NCBI RefSeq assembly: GCF_900091475.1
Contig: NZ_FMIB01000002.1
Location: 4,340,001-4,404,000, forward strand
Direction: 5' to 3'
From: Micromonospora chersina
Lineage (GTDB): Bacteria > Actinomycetota > Actinomycetes > Mycobacteriales > Micromonosporaceae
Length of the DNA: 64,000 nucleotides
A program made the position numbers and the translations under genes. Position 1 is the first letter of the stretch. The number at the start of each line of letters is the position of its first letter. The notes beneath the pieces were generated by a model, which had not been told where the DNA came from, searched no databases, and saw nothing but the letters and a program-made list of their open reading frames with translations. This document shows, piece after piece, positions 15,917 to 24,012 of the stretch.

Positions 15917-16372
15917 TCAGACGGCTGAGAAGAAGGTGAGCGAGCCGGCCACCTCGCCGTCGGTGAGCACCGGCGTGGAGATGGCGTCCACGGTCGTGCC
16001 GGCGTCGGCGCCGGGCCCCTGGACCCGCAGCAGGCCGCGGGCCAGCCGGCCGGAGAGCAGCGCGAGCAGCGGCGGGATCTTGTCGGTCTCCTGCTCGGTC
16101 AGCTCGCTCGGGCTGGCGGTGAAGTCGACGAGGCGCAGGCCGCCCTCCAGCAGCGGCCGGCCGATGACGTCCTCGGGGGCGCCGAGGCAGAGCAGGTCGC
16201 AGCCGGACGAGGAGATCGCCACCACTGTGGTGTCGGCGTCGATGAGCAGGCAGGGCTCGGCGGCCCGGGAGACCGTGCCGGACCACTGCCCGAAGTTGTC
16301 GGACTCCTGCTCGGTCGGTGTCGCCGCCGCGGGCACGAACACTTCCGAGAGCGAGAGTTCGACGTGGGCCAC
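15917..16372 (-). CDS. PAS-fold-like sensory protein
   Basis: A 151-residue protein. Its central segment (about residues 35-130) reads like a single PAS domain: EPCLLIDADTTVVAISSSGCDLL, an IGRPLLEGGLRLVDFTAS loop, then two beta-rich stretches ending TPVLTDGEVAGSLTFFSAV. No output domain follows, so it may act by protein-protein contact or as an anti-sigma-system sensor. The GTG at 16372 has GGAGG four bases ahead and is preferred over a longer frame that starts in non-conserved sequence. The family call is tentative. Confidence 0.6.
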   Translation of the reverse strand: MAHVELSLSEVFVPAAATPTEQESDNFGQWSGTVSRAAEPCLLIDADTTVVAISSSGCDLLCLGAPEDVIGRPLLEGGLRLVDFTASPSELTEQETDKIPPLLALLSGRLARGLLRVQGPGADAGTTVDAISTPVLTDGEVAGSLTFFSAV

Positions 16373-16599
16373 CGCGCCTCCTATGTACACCGACGGTCTG
16401 TCCACGCTAGCCGGTCGTCTCGACGACCGCCCGACCGCGCCGGGTCCGGTCACCGGAGCCGCGCGGGGATCCGAGCGCTCGAAGGGGACCGGGGACAGGG
16501 GTCGGTGCGACGGGTGCCCGGTGTCGGGCGGCCGGCGACGGCGCGGGCCGACGGGACCACCGGGGCGGAGCCGCGGACCGCGTGGCGTCGCCGGAGACG

Positions 16600-17337
16600 T
16601 TACCGGCGGGCGGCCCGCTTGTCAGCGGCCGTTCGGCCCTCCTCGTACCACCGGTAGTCGGCCGCTGGACGGTACGTGCCGTTGAGCCACGTCGACGGGG
16701 CCTGGGCGACACGGGAGAGCTTCTCGGCGGTGGCCGGACTGATCCGGTTGCCGCCCGCCACGAGCAGGCGGTCCAGCTCCCGGTGGGTGGCCATGAGGCA
16801 GTCCTTGGGCAGGCCGTAGACGCTGATGACCCCGGAGCCGACGAAGGTCAGCACCGGGGTCACCGGGATCGGCAGGCCGACGGCGTCGGAGAGGGCCTTG
16901 GCGGCCCGCTTGGCGTCGCGGCGGGCCTCGGCCACATAGGGCGGACGCTTGCCGTTGATCTGCACGACGTCGCCCGCGACGAGCACCCGGGCCCGGCCGT
17001 GGTCGGCGACGGTGACCGCGAAGAGCCCGCTCGGCCCGATGGCGAGGAACCCGGCCCGCTCGTCCTGGGTGCGGTCGAGGAGCACGTCCGCGGCGTCCGT
17101 GCGGGGCCACTCGATGACGTGCCAGGCGGGGCCGAGGTGGTCGAGTTGGCCGAGCGCGCGGGCCCCGGCCGCCTCCAACCTGCGGGCCCCCCGCTCGGCC
17201 CGGCGGCGGCGGGCCCACTCCAGTGGAGTCGGTCGGGCCGGTTCGAGCACCGAGGTGGACTCGACCCGGGGATGCGGCACCGAGACGGGCGGCAGTGCCC
17301 GGGTCGGTACGGCTCGGCGAGCGGGAAAGACAGTCAT
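16600..17337 (-). CDS. NERD-like (nuclease-related) domain protein
   Basis: A 245-residue protein with an arginine-rich helix (about residues 40-60) followed by a domain resembling NERD: WHVIEWPRTDAADV, then FLAIGPSGLFAVTVADHGRARVLVAGDVVQ, an ARRDAKRAAKALSDAVG helix and PVTPVLTFVG. The order matches the restriction-endonuclease-like NERD fold, though the usual lysine of the D-E/Q-K active site is not obvious, so activity is doubtful. The ATG at 17337 has a GGAGG site five bases ahead. A TAGGGT -10 lies at about 17389-17394 on its strand. It is divergent from arginine deiminase. DNA or RNA metabolism is an inference. Confidence 0.55.
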   Translation of the reverse strand: MTVFPARRAVPTRALPPVSVPHPRVESTSVLEPARPTPLEWARRRRAERGARRLEAAGARALGQLDHLGPAWHVIEWPRTDAADVLLDRTQDERAGFLAIGPSGLFAVTVADHGRARVLVAGDVVQINGKRPPYVAEARRDAKRAAKALSDAVGLPIPVTPVLTFVGSGVISVYGLPKDCLMATHRELDRLLVAGGNRISPATAEKLSRVAQAPSTWLNGTYRPAADYRWYEEGRTAADKRAARR

Positions 17338-17432
17338 CGCGACCTCCGGCAAAAGGTCTCTCGAAGTTATGTCTCCACTACCCTACGTTGCGCACCCCGG
17401 TGCTCGGCAAGTTGGAGCGCCGGAATGAGTGC

Positions 17433-17453
17433 GGATGAATGCCATATTCATTC
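17433..17453. promoter_or_regulatory. AT-rich palindrome upstream of arginine deiminase
   Basis: TGAAT (17436-17440), 5 bases, ATTCA (17446-17450); flanking bases extend the symmetry to about 8 bp per arm. It resembles the half-sites of bacterial ARG boxes (TGAAT/ATTCA), with one extra base in the spacer. It stands out in a very GC-rich genome and lies 50 bases before arcA. Confidence 0.45.
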
Positions 17454-17488
17454 ACACTTCTTTTCCCGGATGGTGCGGAACCCTGCCC

Positions 17489-17494
17489 TACGCT
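17489..17494 (+). promoter_or_regulatory. Leaderless-type -10 of arcA
   Basis: TACGCT ends 6 bases before the GTG at 17501. Confidence 0.4.
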
Positions 17495-17500
17495 GCGAGG

Positions 17501-18712
17501 GTGACCCACTACGTGGACAGCGAGGTCGGTCGGCTCGGCACGGTGCTGCTGCACCGCCCGGGGCCGGAACTCGCCCGCCTCACCCCACGCAACAACGACT
17601 CCCTCCTCTTCGACGCTATCCCATGGGTGGGGAGGGCGCAGGAGGAGCACGACGCCTTCGCGGCGGCCCTGCGGTCCCGCGGGGTGGAGGTGCTCTACCT
17701 GGCCACCCTGCTGGCCGAGACCCTCGCCGTGCCGGACGCGCGGGCCGAGCTGACCGACCTGGTGCTCCGCTCGCCCCGGCTGGGCGACACCCTGCGCCGC
17801 CGGGTCGCCGACCACCTCACCTACCTCGACCCGGCCGCCCTGGCCGACGTGTTCGTGGCCGGGCTCGCCCACGAGGAGGTGCGGATCGGCCCGGACCGCC
17901 CCGGCGGTCTGGTCTGGACGCTGATGGACCGGCACGACTTCGTCATCGACCCGCTGCCCAACCTGCTCTTCACCCGCGACTCGTCGGTCTGGATCGGCGA
18001 CCGGGTCGGTGTGACAAGCCTGGCCATGCCGGCCCGCCGCCGGGAGACCACGCTGACCGACGCGATCTACCGCTACCACCCGCGCTTCGTCGGCACCGAG
18101 TTCGTCTACCACCCCGAGCTGGAGCACCTGGAGGGCGGCGACGTGCTGCTGCTCGCGCCGGGGGTGCTCGCCGTCGGCGTGGGCGAGCGGACCACGCCCG
18201 CCGGCGCCGAGCGGCTGGCCCGGCAGGTCTTCGCCGCCGGGCTCGCGCACACCATCCTGGTGGTGCCGATCGCCCAGGAGCGGGCCACCATGCACCTGGA
18301 CACGGTCTGCACGATGGTCGACGTCGACGCCGTGCTGATGTACCCGAACATCGCCAGCGAGCTGTCCGCGTACACGGTCATCGCCGGCGCGGACGGCGAG
18401 GATCCGCGGGTCGACGGCCCGGCGCCGTTCCTGCGGGCCGCCGCCGACGCCATGGACCTCGACCAGCTACGCGTGATCGACACCGGTCTCGACCCGGTCA
18501 CCGCCGAACGGGAGCAGTGGGACGACGGCAACAACACCCTCGCCCTGGCGCCGCGGCTCTGCGTCGGCTACGAGCGGAACGTGGAGACCAACGCCCAGCT
18601 GGAGCGGGCCGGCATCGAGGTCATCCCCATCGCCGGATCGGAACTGGGCTCGGGCCGGGGCGGCCCACGGTGCATGTCCTGCCCGCTGGTCCGCGAACCG
18701 CTGCGGATGTGA
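17501..18712 (+). CDS. arcA: Arginine deiminase
   Basis: Hydrolyses arginine to citrulline and ammonia. The 403-residue protein is full length for the family. It shows the N-terminal [17 protein letters not shown], the catalytic-site segments [25 protein letters not shown] and [11 protein letters not shown], and the C-terminal [11 protein letters not shown] whose first Cys (391) is the nucleophile. The GTG at 17501 gives the conserved start; the preceding in-frame 24 residues are not conserved. No ornithine carbamoyltransferase or carbamate kinase gene is adjacent, so a full ATP-generating ADI pathway is not encoded here. An AT-rich palindrome just upstream may bind ArgR or another regulator. 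Confidence 0.93.
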   Translation: MTHYVDSEVGRLGTVLLHRPGPELARLTPRNNDSLLFDAIPWVGRAQEEHDAFAAALRSRGVEVLYLATLLAETLAVPDARAELTDLVLRSPRLGDTLRRRVADHLTYLDPAALADVFVAGLAHEEVRIGPDRPGGLVWTLMDRHDFVIDPLPNLLFTRDSSVWIGDRVGVTSLAMPARRRETTLTDAIYRYHPRFVGTEFVYHPELEHLEGGDVLLLAPGVLAVGVGERTTPAGAERLARQVFAAGLAHTILVVPIAQERATMHLDTVCTMVDVDAVLMYPNIASELSAYTVIAGADGEDPRVDGPAPFLRAAADAMDLDQLRVIDTGLDPVTAEREQWDDGNNTLALAPRLCVGYERNVETNAQLERAGIEVIPIAGSELGSGRGGPRCMSCPLVREPLRM

Positions 18713-18720
18713 CGCACGAC

Positions 18721-18745
18721 GGGCCCCGGTCGACGACCGGGGCCC
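18721..18745. terminator. Bidirectional terminator between arcA and the DUF5926 gene
   Basis: GGGCCCCGGTCG (18721-18732) is perfectly complementary to CGACCGGGGCCC (18734-18745), separated by one base. Confidence 0.75.
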
Positions 18746-18760
18746 GCGACGCAGATCGGG

Positions 18761-19642
18761 TCAGCGCAGGGTGAGCTGGCGGCCGAGCAGGCCCTGGCGG
18801 GCACGGCGCCCGGCGGCGTCCAGCGGCTCCCGCTCCTCCAGCGCCTCGGCGTACCGCTTGGCGAACCCGGTCACCGGCTCCTCCCAGTCGGCGGCCGGCG
18901 CGTCCTCGGGCAGGTCCCACACCGGCACCAGGCGGCCGTGCGCCCGGAACATGCCGGCGAACCGGGTGTCGTCGCCCAGGGTCAGCGTGCCGGCCACGCT
19001 CAGCCGGGACAGCGCGTCCAGCGCCACGTCCTCGTCCTCCGGCAGCACCAAGCGCACGTGCGCCTTCTCCGGCACCTGGCACCAGTACGCGGCCCGCGCC
19101 GCGGCCAGCTTCACCGTCGGGTAGATCGCGGCGTTGGCCCGCTCCAGGGACGCCTGCACGTTCGGGTCGTCTGCGGCGCCCGGGTCGAGCCAGAACTCGA
19201 ACCCCTCGTGCATGCTGATCTCCAGCGGGCCGTCGACCAGGATGTCCTGGAGGCGGGGGCCCGGCCCGGGCAGCGGCGGCACGCTCACCTGGCCGCCCGG
19301 CTCGGTCCGCAGCGCGCAGAGCAGCGCGTCGGCCAGGTCCCGGGAGACGTCGCCGGACTGCTGGTGCCGCTGGAGGCCGATGAAGACCCGACCGTCCGGC
19401 TTGGTCATCGCCGGGGCGGCCATCGGCAGCACGGTGGCCAGGGTGACCGGGCGGTCGCCGTACTCCTCGACCAGTTCCGGGGTCAGCCGCAGCGGCGCGG
19501 AGGCGGCCGGCACCAGCTCACGCAGGGCGATCCACTCCGGCTCGTCGACCAGGCCCTCGAACGGTCGGGGCACGAAGACGTCGCGCACCTTCTCCCGCTT
19601 CGGGGTGGCTTCGGCCCGCTGGCTCTTTCGACGCTTGCTCAC
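18761..19642 (-). CDS. DUF5926 family protein
   Basis: A 293-residue soluble protein of the actinobacterial DUF5926 family. The lysine/arginine-rich N-terminus (SKRRKSQRAEATPKREKVRD) suggests contact with nucleic acid or ribosomes. The body has paired alpha/beta units, e.g. FVPRPFEGLVDEPEWIALREL, FIGLQRHQQSGDVSRDLADA and VPVWDLPEDAPAADWEEPV. There is no known catalytic motif. The GTG at 19642 is preceded by TAGGCT at leaderless spacing. It is convergent with arcA. No function is established for the family. Confidence 0.8.
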   Translation of the reverse strand: MSKRRKSQRAEATPKREKVRDVFVPRPFEGLVDEPEWIALRELVPAASAPLRLTPELVEEYGDRPVTLATVLPMAAPAMTKPDGRVFIGLQRHQQSGDVSRDLADALLCALRTEPGGQVSVPPLPGPGPRLQDILVDGPLEISMHEGFEFWLDPGAADDPNVQASLERANAAIYPTVKLAAARAAYWCQVPEKAHVRLVLPEDEDVALDALSRLSVAGTLTLGDDTRFAGMFRAHGRLVPVWDLPEDAPAADWEEPVTGFAKRYAEALEEREPLDAAGRRARQGLLGRQLTLR

Positions 19643-19650
19643 GGCGAGAC

Positions 19651-19656
19651 AGCCTA
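19651..19656 (-). promoter_or_regulatory. Leaderless-type -10 of the DUF5926 gene
   Basis: TAGGCT on the minus strand, 8 bases before the GTG at 19642. Confidence 0.45.
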
Positions 19657-19703
19657 GATGCCGGACCGGACGGCCGTGGGCGCAACCCGCCACCGCGGTC
19701 GGC

Positions 19704-20153
19704 TCAACCCGCCACGACCAGGTCCGACCGGGTCGCGCCGGCCGGGTCGAACTCCGCCCAGACGCTCTGGCCCAGGCCGTCCCGTTCGACGCCCCAGCGG
19801 CTCGCCAGCCCGGCGATGATGTGCAGGCCGCGCCCGTCGGCGGCGTCCGGGGCGGCGATCCGCATCAGCGGGCCGGAGGCGCCGCCGCCGTCGGTGACGC
19901 GGAGCTGGACGGTCGGCCCGCCGGCCGTCGCCCGCAGCCGCCAGGCCACCCGGACCACGCCCCCGGGCAGCGGGTCGGCGTGCCGCACGGCGTTGCCGAC
20001 CAGCTCGGCGAGGACCGCGACCAGATCGGCCAGCAGGGTCGGGGGTACGACGTCGGCCAGCTCGTCGGCGAGCCGGTGCCGGGCCAGGCGCGCGCCGGTG
20101 GCGTGGTGGGGCACCACCACGCACCACGATCGTTCGGCCGAACCCGTCGACAC
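19704..20153 (-). CDS. Anti-sigma-type ATP-binding protein (HATPase_c_2)
   Basis: A 149-residue single-domain GHKL ATPase of the RsbW/SpoIIAB-like class common in actinobacteria. ELVGNAVRHADPLPGG is the N-box with the metal-coordinating Asn, VTDGGGASG the G1 box and GRGLHIIAGLASRWG the G2/ATP lid. These proteins usually bind sigma factors or anti-anti-sigma proteins and may phosphorylate the latter. It lies 33 bases downstream of a sensor histidine kinase on the same strand, so the two may be co-expressed. The partner sigma factor is not in this window. The start is GTG at 20153. Confidence 0.85.
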   Translation of the reverse strand: MSTGSAERSWCVVVPHHATGARLARHRLADELADVVPPTLLADLVAVLAELVGNAVRHADPLPGGVVRVAWRLRATAGGPTVQLRVTDGGGASGPLMRIAAPDAADGRGLHIIAGLASRWGVERDGLGQSVWAEFDPAGATRSDLVVAG

Positions 20154-20186
20154 CGTCGTTCCTTCCCACCCCCGTGCGGGCCGGGT

Positions 20187-21641
20187 TCACCCCCGTGGCA
20201 GCCGCACCTCTGCGACGGTACCCCCACCGGCTCTCGGTCGGAGGGATACCCATCCATTCTGCTGTTCAACGATCTGCCGGACGAGATAGAGCCCCAGACC
20301 GGCCCCCGGGTAGCGCCGCCGGTCACCGGACTCCCCCTGCCAGAACCGGTCGAACGCCCGCTCCACGTGCTCCGGCCGGATGCCGATGCCCCGGTCGGCG
20401 ACCCGGAAGGAGACGGTCCGCTCGTTGGCCTCGGCGCAGACCTCGATCGGGGTGTCCGGCAGCGAGTACTTGCCGGCGTTGGTGCTCAGCTCCGTGAGCA
20501 CGGTGGCCAGGCTGTGCCGGTCGCCGAGCGCCTTGGGCAGGTCGGCCGGCAGGTCGAGGACGATCCGGTGGCGGACGTCCGCCGGCAGGTCGGGCACCGC
20601 CGACCGCAGCGCGTCGCCCAGGTCGAACGGGGCGGCCGGCTCGCCCCCGGGGCGGTTCTCGGTGGCGGCGGTGAGCAGCCGGTCGACCAGCCGGGCCAGC
20701 TCGTTGGCGCGCTGCCCGATGATCCGGGCGGCCTGCCGCCGGTCGTCGTCGCTGAGCGACTCCCAGTGGTCGGTGAGGGTGTCCGCGTACCCCTTGATCA
20801 CGGTGACCGGGGTGCGCAGCTCGTGGCTGGTCACCGCCACGAAGAGGTCCCGGTCGTGGTCGCGCCGCTGCTGGTCGGTGATGTCGCGGAAGGTGACCAC
20901 CCGCAGGGTGCCCGGCCCGGGCAGCTCGCCCGAGGTGATCCGCAGCCAGCGACCGTCCGCCAGCCGGTGGTCGAGGACCTGCCCGGGCGGGGGGAGCGGG
21001 AACGGCAGCGGCCGGCTCAGCGCCTCGTCGGCCGGTCGCCCGGTCACCTGAGCGGCGGCCGGGTTCCAGAGCCGCACGTGGTGCTCGCGGTCTACCACCG
21101 CCAGCCCGTCGGCGAGCGCCGCCACCACCGGGCCGTCGCCGTGCACCGGCAGGCCGGTCTGGTCGCCGTACATGTGGGCGATGCAGGCGGCCACGTAGCC
21201 CATCACGGCGCGCTGGGTGGCGTCCCGCGGCTCACCTCCGGAATAGAAGGCGTGCAGGCTGCCGACGGTCAGGCCGCCGATCTCGGCGCGCGCCAGGATC
21301 ATCCGGCGCAGCCCGCGCGCGGTGAGCTCGTCGGCGATCGCGCCGGGGATCGCGTCGACCCCGACCTCGCGCACCGGCGGACCGGAGAGCAGGCAGACGG
21401 TGGCCGGGTGGGTGGCCGGCAGCGGGCGGCCCGTGACGAACTCGGCGCTGCCGGTCGCCGCGATCACCCGGCCGCCGGCGGGGGCGAACTCCACGAACAC
21501 CAGACCGGCCGCGCCGACGGCCGGCTCGACCTCGCGGAGCAGGCGGGTGAGCACGGGGAGCCCGGACTCACCCGAGTTGATCATCTTGATCACGCTGGTG
21601 TGGCCGGCGATGAGGGCGGTGAAGTCGGTTCGCTCCGGCAT
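20187..21641 (-). CDS. GAF/PAS sensor histidine kinase
   Basis: A 484-residue kinase without membrane helices, so a cytosolic sensor. A GAF domain occupies about residues 20-160, a PAS domain 170-260 (DGLAVVDREHHVRLWNPAAAQVTG), and the dimerisation/phosphoacceptor domain has the H-box TSHELRTPVT with His273. The catalytic domain has the N-box ELSTNAGKYS (Asn388), DRGIGI and GAGLGLYLV. No response regulator gene is adjacent, so it is an orphan kinase here. The ATG at 21641 is used. The signal sensed is unknown; a redox or small-molecule signal via GAF is possible. Confidence 0.9.
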   Translation of the reverse strand: MPERTDFTALIAGHTSVIKMINSGESGLPVLTRLLREVEPAVGAAGLVFVEFAPAGGRVIAATGSAEFVTGRPLPATHPATVCLLSGPPVREVGVDAIPGAIADELTARGLRRMILARAEIGGLTVGSLHAFYSGGEPRDATQRAVMGYVAACIAHMYGDQTGLPVHGDGPVVAALADGLAVVDREHHVRLWNPAAAQVTGRPADEALSRPLPFPLPPPGQVLDHRLADGRWLRITSGELPGPGTLRVVTFRDITDQQRRDHDRDLFVAVTSHELRTPVTVIKGYADTLTDHWESLSDDDRRQAARIIGQRANELARLVDRLLTAATENRPGGEPAAPFDLGDALRSAVPDLPADVRHRIVLDLPADLPKALGDRHSLATVLTELSTNAGKYSLPDTPIEVCAEANERTVSFRVADRGIGIRPEHVERAFDRFWQGESGDRRRYPGAGLGLYLVRQIVEQQNGWVSLRPRAGGGTVAEVRLPRG

Positions 21642-21716
21642 GTCCCGAGTGTGCCGCGCCGCCCGGCCCGGGGACACCCCCTGGCCGGGCGACCGGCCAC
21701 CGGTCGGACCGGGGGC

Positions 21717-22508
21717 TCACCGGCCCAACCGGGCCAACGTCCGGGCGGGCCGGTCGGTGATCACCCCGTCCACCCCGGCGGCCAGCACCAGTTCCAGGTC
21801 CGCCGGCTCGTTCACCGTCCAGACGTAGACCTGGTTGCCGGCGGCCCGCAGCGCGGGTACGAGCTGTGGGCGGGCCCGGACCAGGCCGATCCCCGGCCCG
21901 GCGATCCGGGTGCCGAACGGCAGCCGGCCCAGCCGCAGCCAGCGCGGGAGCACCTCCAGCAGCAGCACCGTGGGCAGCGCCGGCGCGAGGTCCCGGATCC
22001 GGCGTACGGCCAGCGGGGAGAACGACATCACGGTGACCCGGACCGGGTCGTCCGGCCCGGGCTCGGCCAGGCCGTACCGGCGCAGCACGGTGACCAGGCG
22101 GCGCTCGACGTCCCGGCCGTACCGGGAGGGGTGCTTGGTCTCGATGAGCAGCCGGACCGGCCGCCCGGCGGCGAGCACCGCGTCGAGCAGCCGCTCCAGC
22201 GTGAGCAGCCGGGTGTGCGACTCGTCGAGCGGTTCGTCGCCGTCGGCCGCCGACCCGCCGGGGTGCCACGAGCCGAAGTCGAGCGCCTCCAGTTCGGCGA
22301 GGGTGCGCGCGCTGACCAGCCCGTGACCGTTGCTGGTCCGGTCCAGCCGGCGGTCGTGGACGCAGACCAGGTGCCCGTCGCGGGTCAGCCGGACGTCGCA
22401 CTCCAGCCCGTCCGCGCCCTCGTCGAGGGCGCGCAGGTAGGCGGCGAGCGTGTGCTCCGGCAGGTCGTGGGAGGCGCCGCGGTGCGCGAAGACCAGGGGG
22501 GTGGTCAT
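21717..22508 (-). CDS. Glycerophosphodiester phosphodiesterase
   Basis: A 263-residue GDPD-family TIM barrel that hydrolyses glycerophosphodiesters to glycerol-3-phosphate and an alcohol. FAHRGASHDLPEHT (His9, Arg10), GLECDVRLTRDG (Glu and Asp metal ligands), VHDRRLDRT (second catalytic His) and VWTVNEP with GVDGVITDRP at the end are all present. There is no signal peptide, so it is a cytosolic enzyme. The ATG at 22508 is clear. It follows a rhodanese gene by 14 bases on the same strand and is probably in its operon. Confidence 0.93.
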   Translation of the reverse strand: MTTPLVFAHRGASHDLPEHTLAAYLRALDEGADGLECDVRLTRDGHLVCVHDRRLDRTSNGHGLVSARTLAELEALDFGSWHPGGSAADGDEPLDESHTRLLTLERLLDAVLAAGRPVRLLIETKHPSRYGRDVERRLVTVLRRYGLAEPGPDDPVRVTVMSFSPLAVRRIRDLAPALPTVLLLEVLPRWLRLGRLPFGTRIAGPGIGLVRARPQLVPALRAAGNQVYVWTVNEPADLELVLAAGVDGVITDRPARTLARLGR

Positions 22509-22522
22509 GGCCGCGTCGCGCC

Positions 22523-22858
22523 TCAGGCGACCCGGCCCGGCTGCCCGTCGTCGGTGACCACGGGACGGCCGGCGGCGGCCCAGTCGCCCATCCCGCCCTC
22601 GACGTTGCGGACCTGGTCCCAGCCGTTGCGCATCAGGTACGCGACAACCTGCGCGGACCGTCCGCCCGAGCGGCAGATCACGGCCACCTCGCGGTCGTCC
22701 GGCACCTCGGCGATCCGGGCGGGCAGCTCGGTCATCGGCAGGTGGTGGGCGGTCGGCGCGTGGCCGGCGCCCCACTCGTCGTCCTCCCGGACGTCGAGGA
22801 GGTAGATGTCGTCGGGCACGGCCGACGCGGGCACGCTGGGAACCTGGGGTCCGAACAC
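22523..22858 (-). CDS. Rhodanese-like domain protein
   Basis: A 111-residue single-domain rhodanese. Cys62 in the active loop CRSGGRS can carry a persulfide; LDVREDDEW and GHAPTAHHLPM are standard motifs. It could donate sulfur or detoxify cyanide or thiols in the cytosol. The GTG at 22858 is chosen because TAGGCT lies eight bases upstream, the pattern for a leaderless transcript. An alternative TTG at 22867 would overlap that -10. It is probably co-transcribed with the glycerophosphodiesterase gene. Confidence 0.9.
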   Translation of the reverse strand: MFGPQVPSVPASAVPDDIYLLDVREDDEWGAGHAPTAHHLPMTELPARIAEVPDDREVAVICRSGGRSAQVVAYLMRNGWDQVRNVEGGMGDWAAAGRPVVTDDGQPGRVA

Positions 22859-22866
22859 GAGGACCA

Positions 22867-22872
22867 AGCCTA
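22867..22872 (-). promoter_or_regulatory. Leaderless-type -10 of the rhodanese gene
   Basis: TAGGCT on the minus strand, 8 bases before the GTG at 22858. Confidence 0.5.
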
Positions 22873-22886
22873 GCGGCCCGGCCGGG

Positions 22887-23934
22887 TCAGAGCCGGGTGA
22901 CCCAGCGGGGGTGGGCGAGCGCCCATTCCGGCATCCGGGTGCCGCGCAGCGCGTCGAAGAGCCCGCCGCCGCCGTTGTCGAGCACCACGTACGAGACCTG
23001 GTCGATGGTCTGCGGGTAGGAGGGCACCTGGACCCCGTGCAGGGCGTCCGCGGGCAGCCCGCGCAGCGCGAGGAGCAGGTCCTCCAGGGGTACGCCGTTG
23101 CTGTCCAGGGTCAGTGCGCCGCCGACCGCCCGGAGCACCCGGTCCAGCTTCACGGGGTCGCTGCGCAGGTGGGTCTCGCCGGCCTTGTCGAGCACCGCCC
23201 GGAGCATCTGCTGCTGGTGACGCTGCCGGTCGTAGTCGCCGTCGGGCAGGCCGTAGCGCTGCCGTACGTAGTCCAGCGTCCGGGCGCCGTTCATCTGCTG
23301 GCAGCCGGCCTCGAACAGGGTCTTCGTGTGGACCGACCGGACCGGGGTGTCGACGCACATCCGGATGCCGCCGAGCAGGTCGATGACCTGCTTGAAGCCG
23401 GAGAAGTCGACGAGCGCGGCGCCGTCGAAGCGCACCCCGGTGAGCCGGGTCAGGGTGGCGCTGAGCAGCCGGGCACCGGCCTCGCCCCCGCCGCCGTGCT
23501 CGTACGCCGCGTTGACCTTGTCCTGGCCGCCGCCGAAGCCGGGCGCCGCCGGGATGGCGACCAGCAGGTCGCGCGGCACGGAGATCAGGTACGCCTGCCG
23601 CAGCCCGGCCGGCACGTGCACGATCAGGATGCTGTCCGAGCGCTGGTCCTCGGGGTTCGCGCCGGGCCGGTGGTCGGAGCCGATCAGCAGGTAGTTGAGC
23701 GGACCGGACAGGTTGGTGCGCTTCTGCCGGGCCGACGCGTCGAGCAGTTGTTCCTTGGTGACCGTGCGGTCGTAGCGGTTGGTGAGCCAGTGCAGGCCGG
23801 CCACGCCGAGGGTGGCGAGCAGGAGCAGGGCGAGACCCGCGCCGAGCAGGAACCGGGACCAGCGGGCGGACCGGGTCCGCCCGCGTGCGTTCCGTGCTGG
23901 CCTGGACGTGACGTTCCCCCCGTAGCCGCGACAT
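22887..23934 (-). CDS. LytR-CpsA-Psr (LCP) ligase 1, apparent 1-base frameshift near the start
   Basis: LCP enzymes transfer lipid-linked glycopolymers onto peptidoglycan outside the membrane. The readable frame, 22887-23804 (GTG), encodes 305 residues with LLIGSDHRP, QRSDSILIVHVP, YLISVPRD and YVRQRYGLPDGDYDRQRHQQQ, all LCP core motifs. But that GTG lies inside the membrane anchor: in-frame codons upstream encode basic residues and then FLLGAGLALLLLATLGVAG with no usable start. An ATG at 23934 becomes in-frame if one base is removed from a run of six Gs (23916-23921). The G-run is one arm of a perfect hairpin. This is either a sequencing error, a real frameshift, or slippage-based expression. 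Confidence 0.7.
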
Positions 23935-23965
23935 GAGACCCGCTCACGTCAGGCTACGGGGGGAA
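23914..23965. terminator. Perfect 14-bp inverted repeat enclosing the LCP1 start
   Basis: TTCCCCCCGTAGCC (23914-23927) and GGCTACGGGGGGAA (23952-23965) are separated by 24 bases. It lies 47 bases beyond the stop of LCP2, so it may terminate that transcript. The loop contains the likely ATG of LCP1 (23934), and one arm contains the six-base homopolymer at which the LCP1 frame breaks. Confidence 0.65.
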
Positions 23966-24012
23966 CCGCCGGGCGGTGCCGCTTTCGCTGCGGCTACCGG
24001 CCGGTCACCAGG

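Noticed and set aside
16582..18774. A 730-residue plus-strand open frame across the NERD-like gene and arcA
   Set aside because: It runs out of frame through arcA, whose own frame has every catalytic motif.
19134..22805. A 1223-residue plus-strand open frame
   Set aside because: It lies antisense to the DUF5926, ATPase, histidine kinase, GDPD and rhodanese genes, all of which have clear motifs. The translation is arginine/glycine/histidine-rich low complexity, as expected for an antisense frame in GC-rich DNA.
22870..23934. A 354-residue minus-strand frame starting at the ATG 23934
   Set aside because: Past the G6 run it is out of frame with the LCP domain and reads as arginine-rich low complexity. 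Only its first few codons are taken as the likely LCP1 N-terminus.
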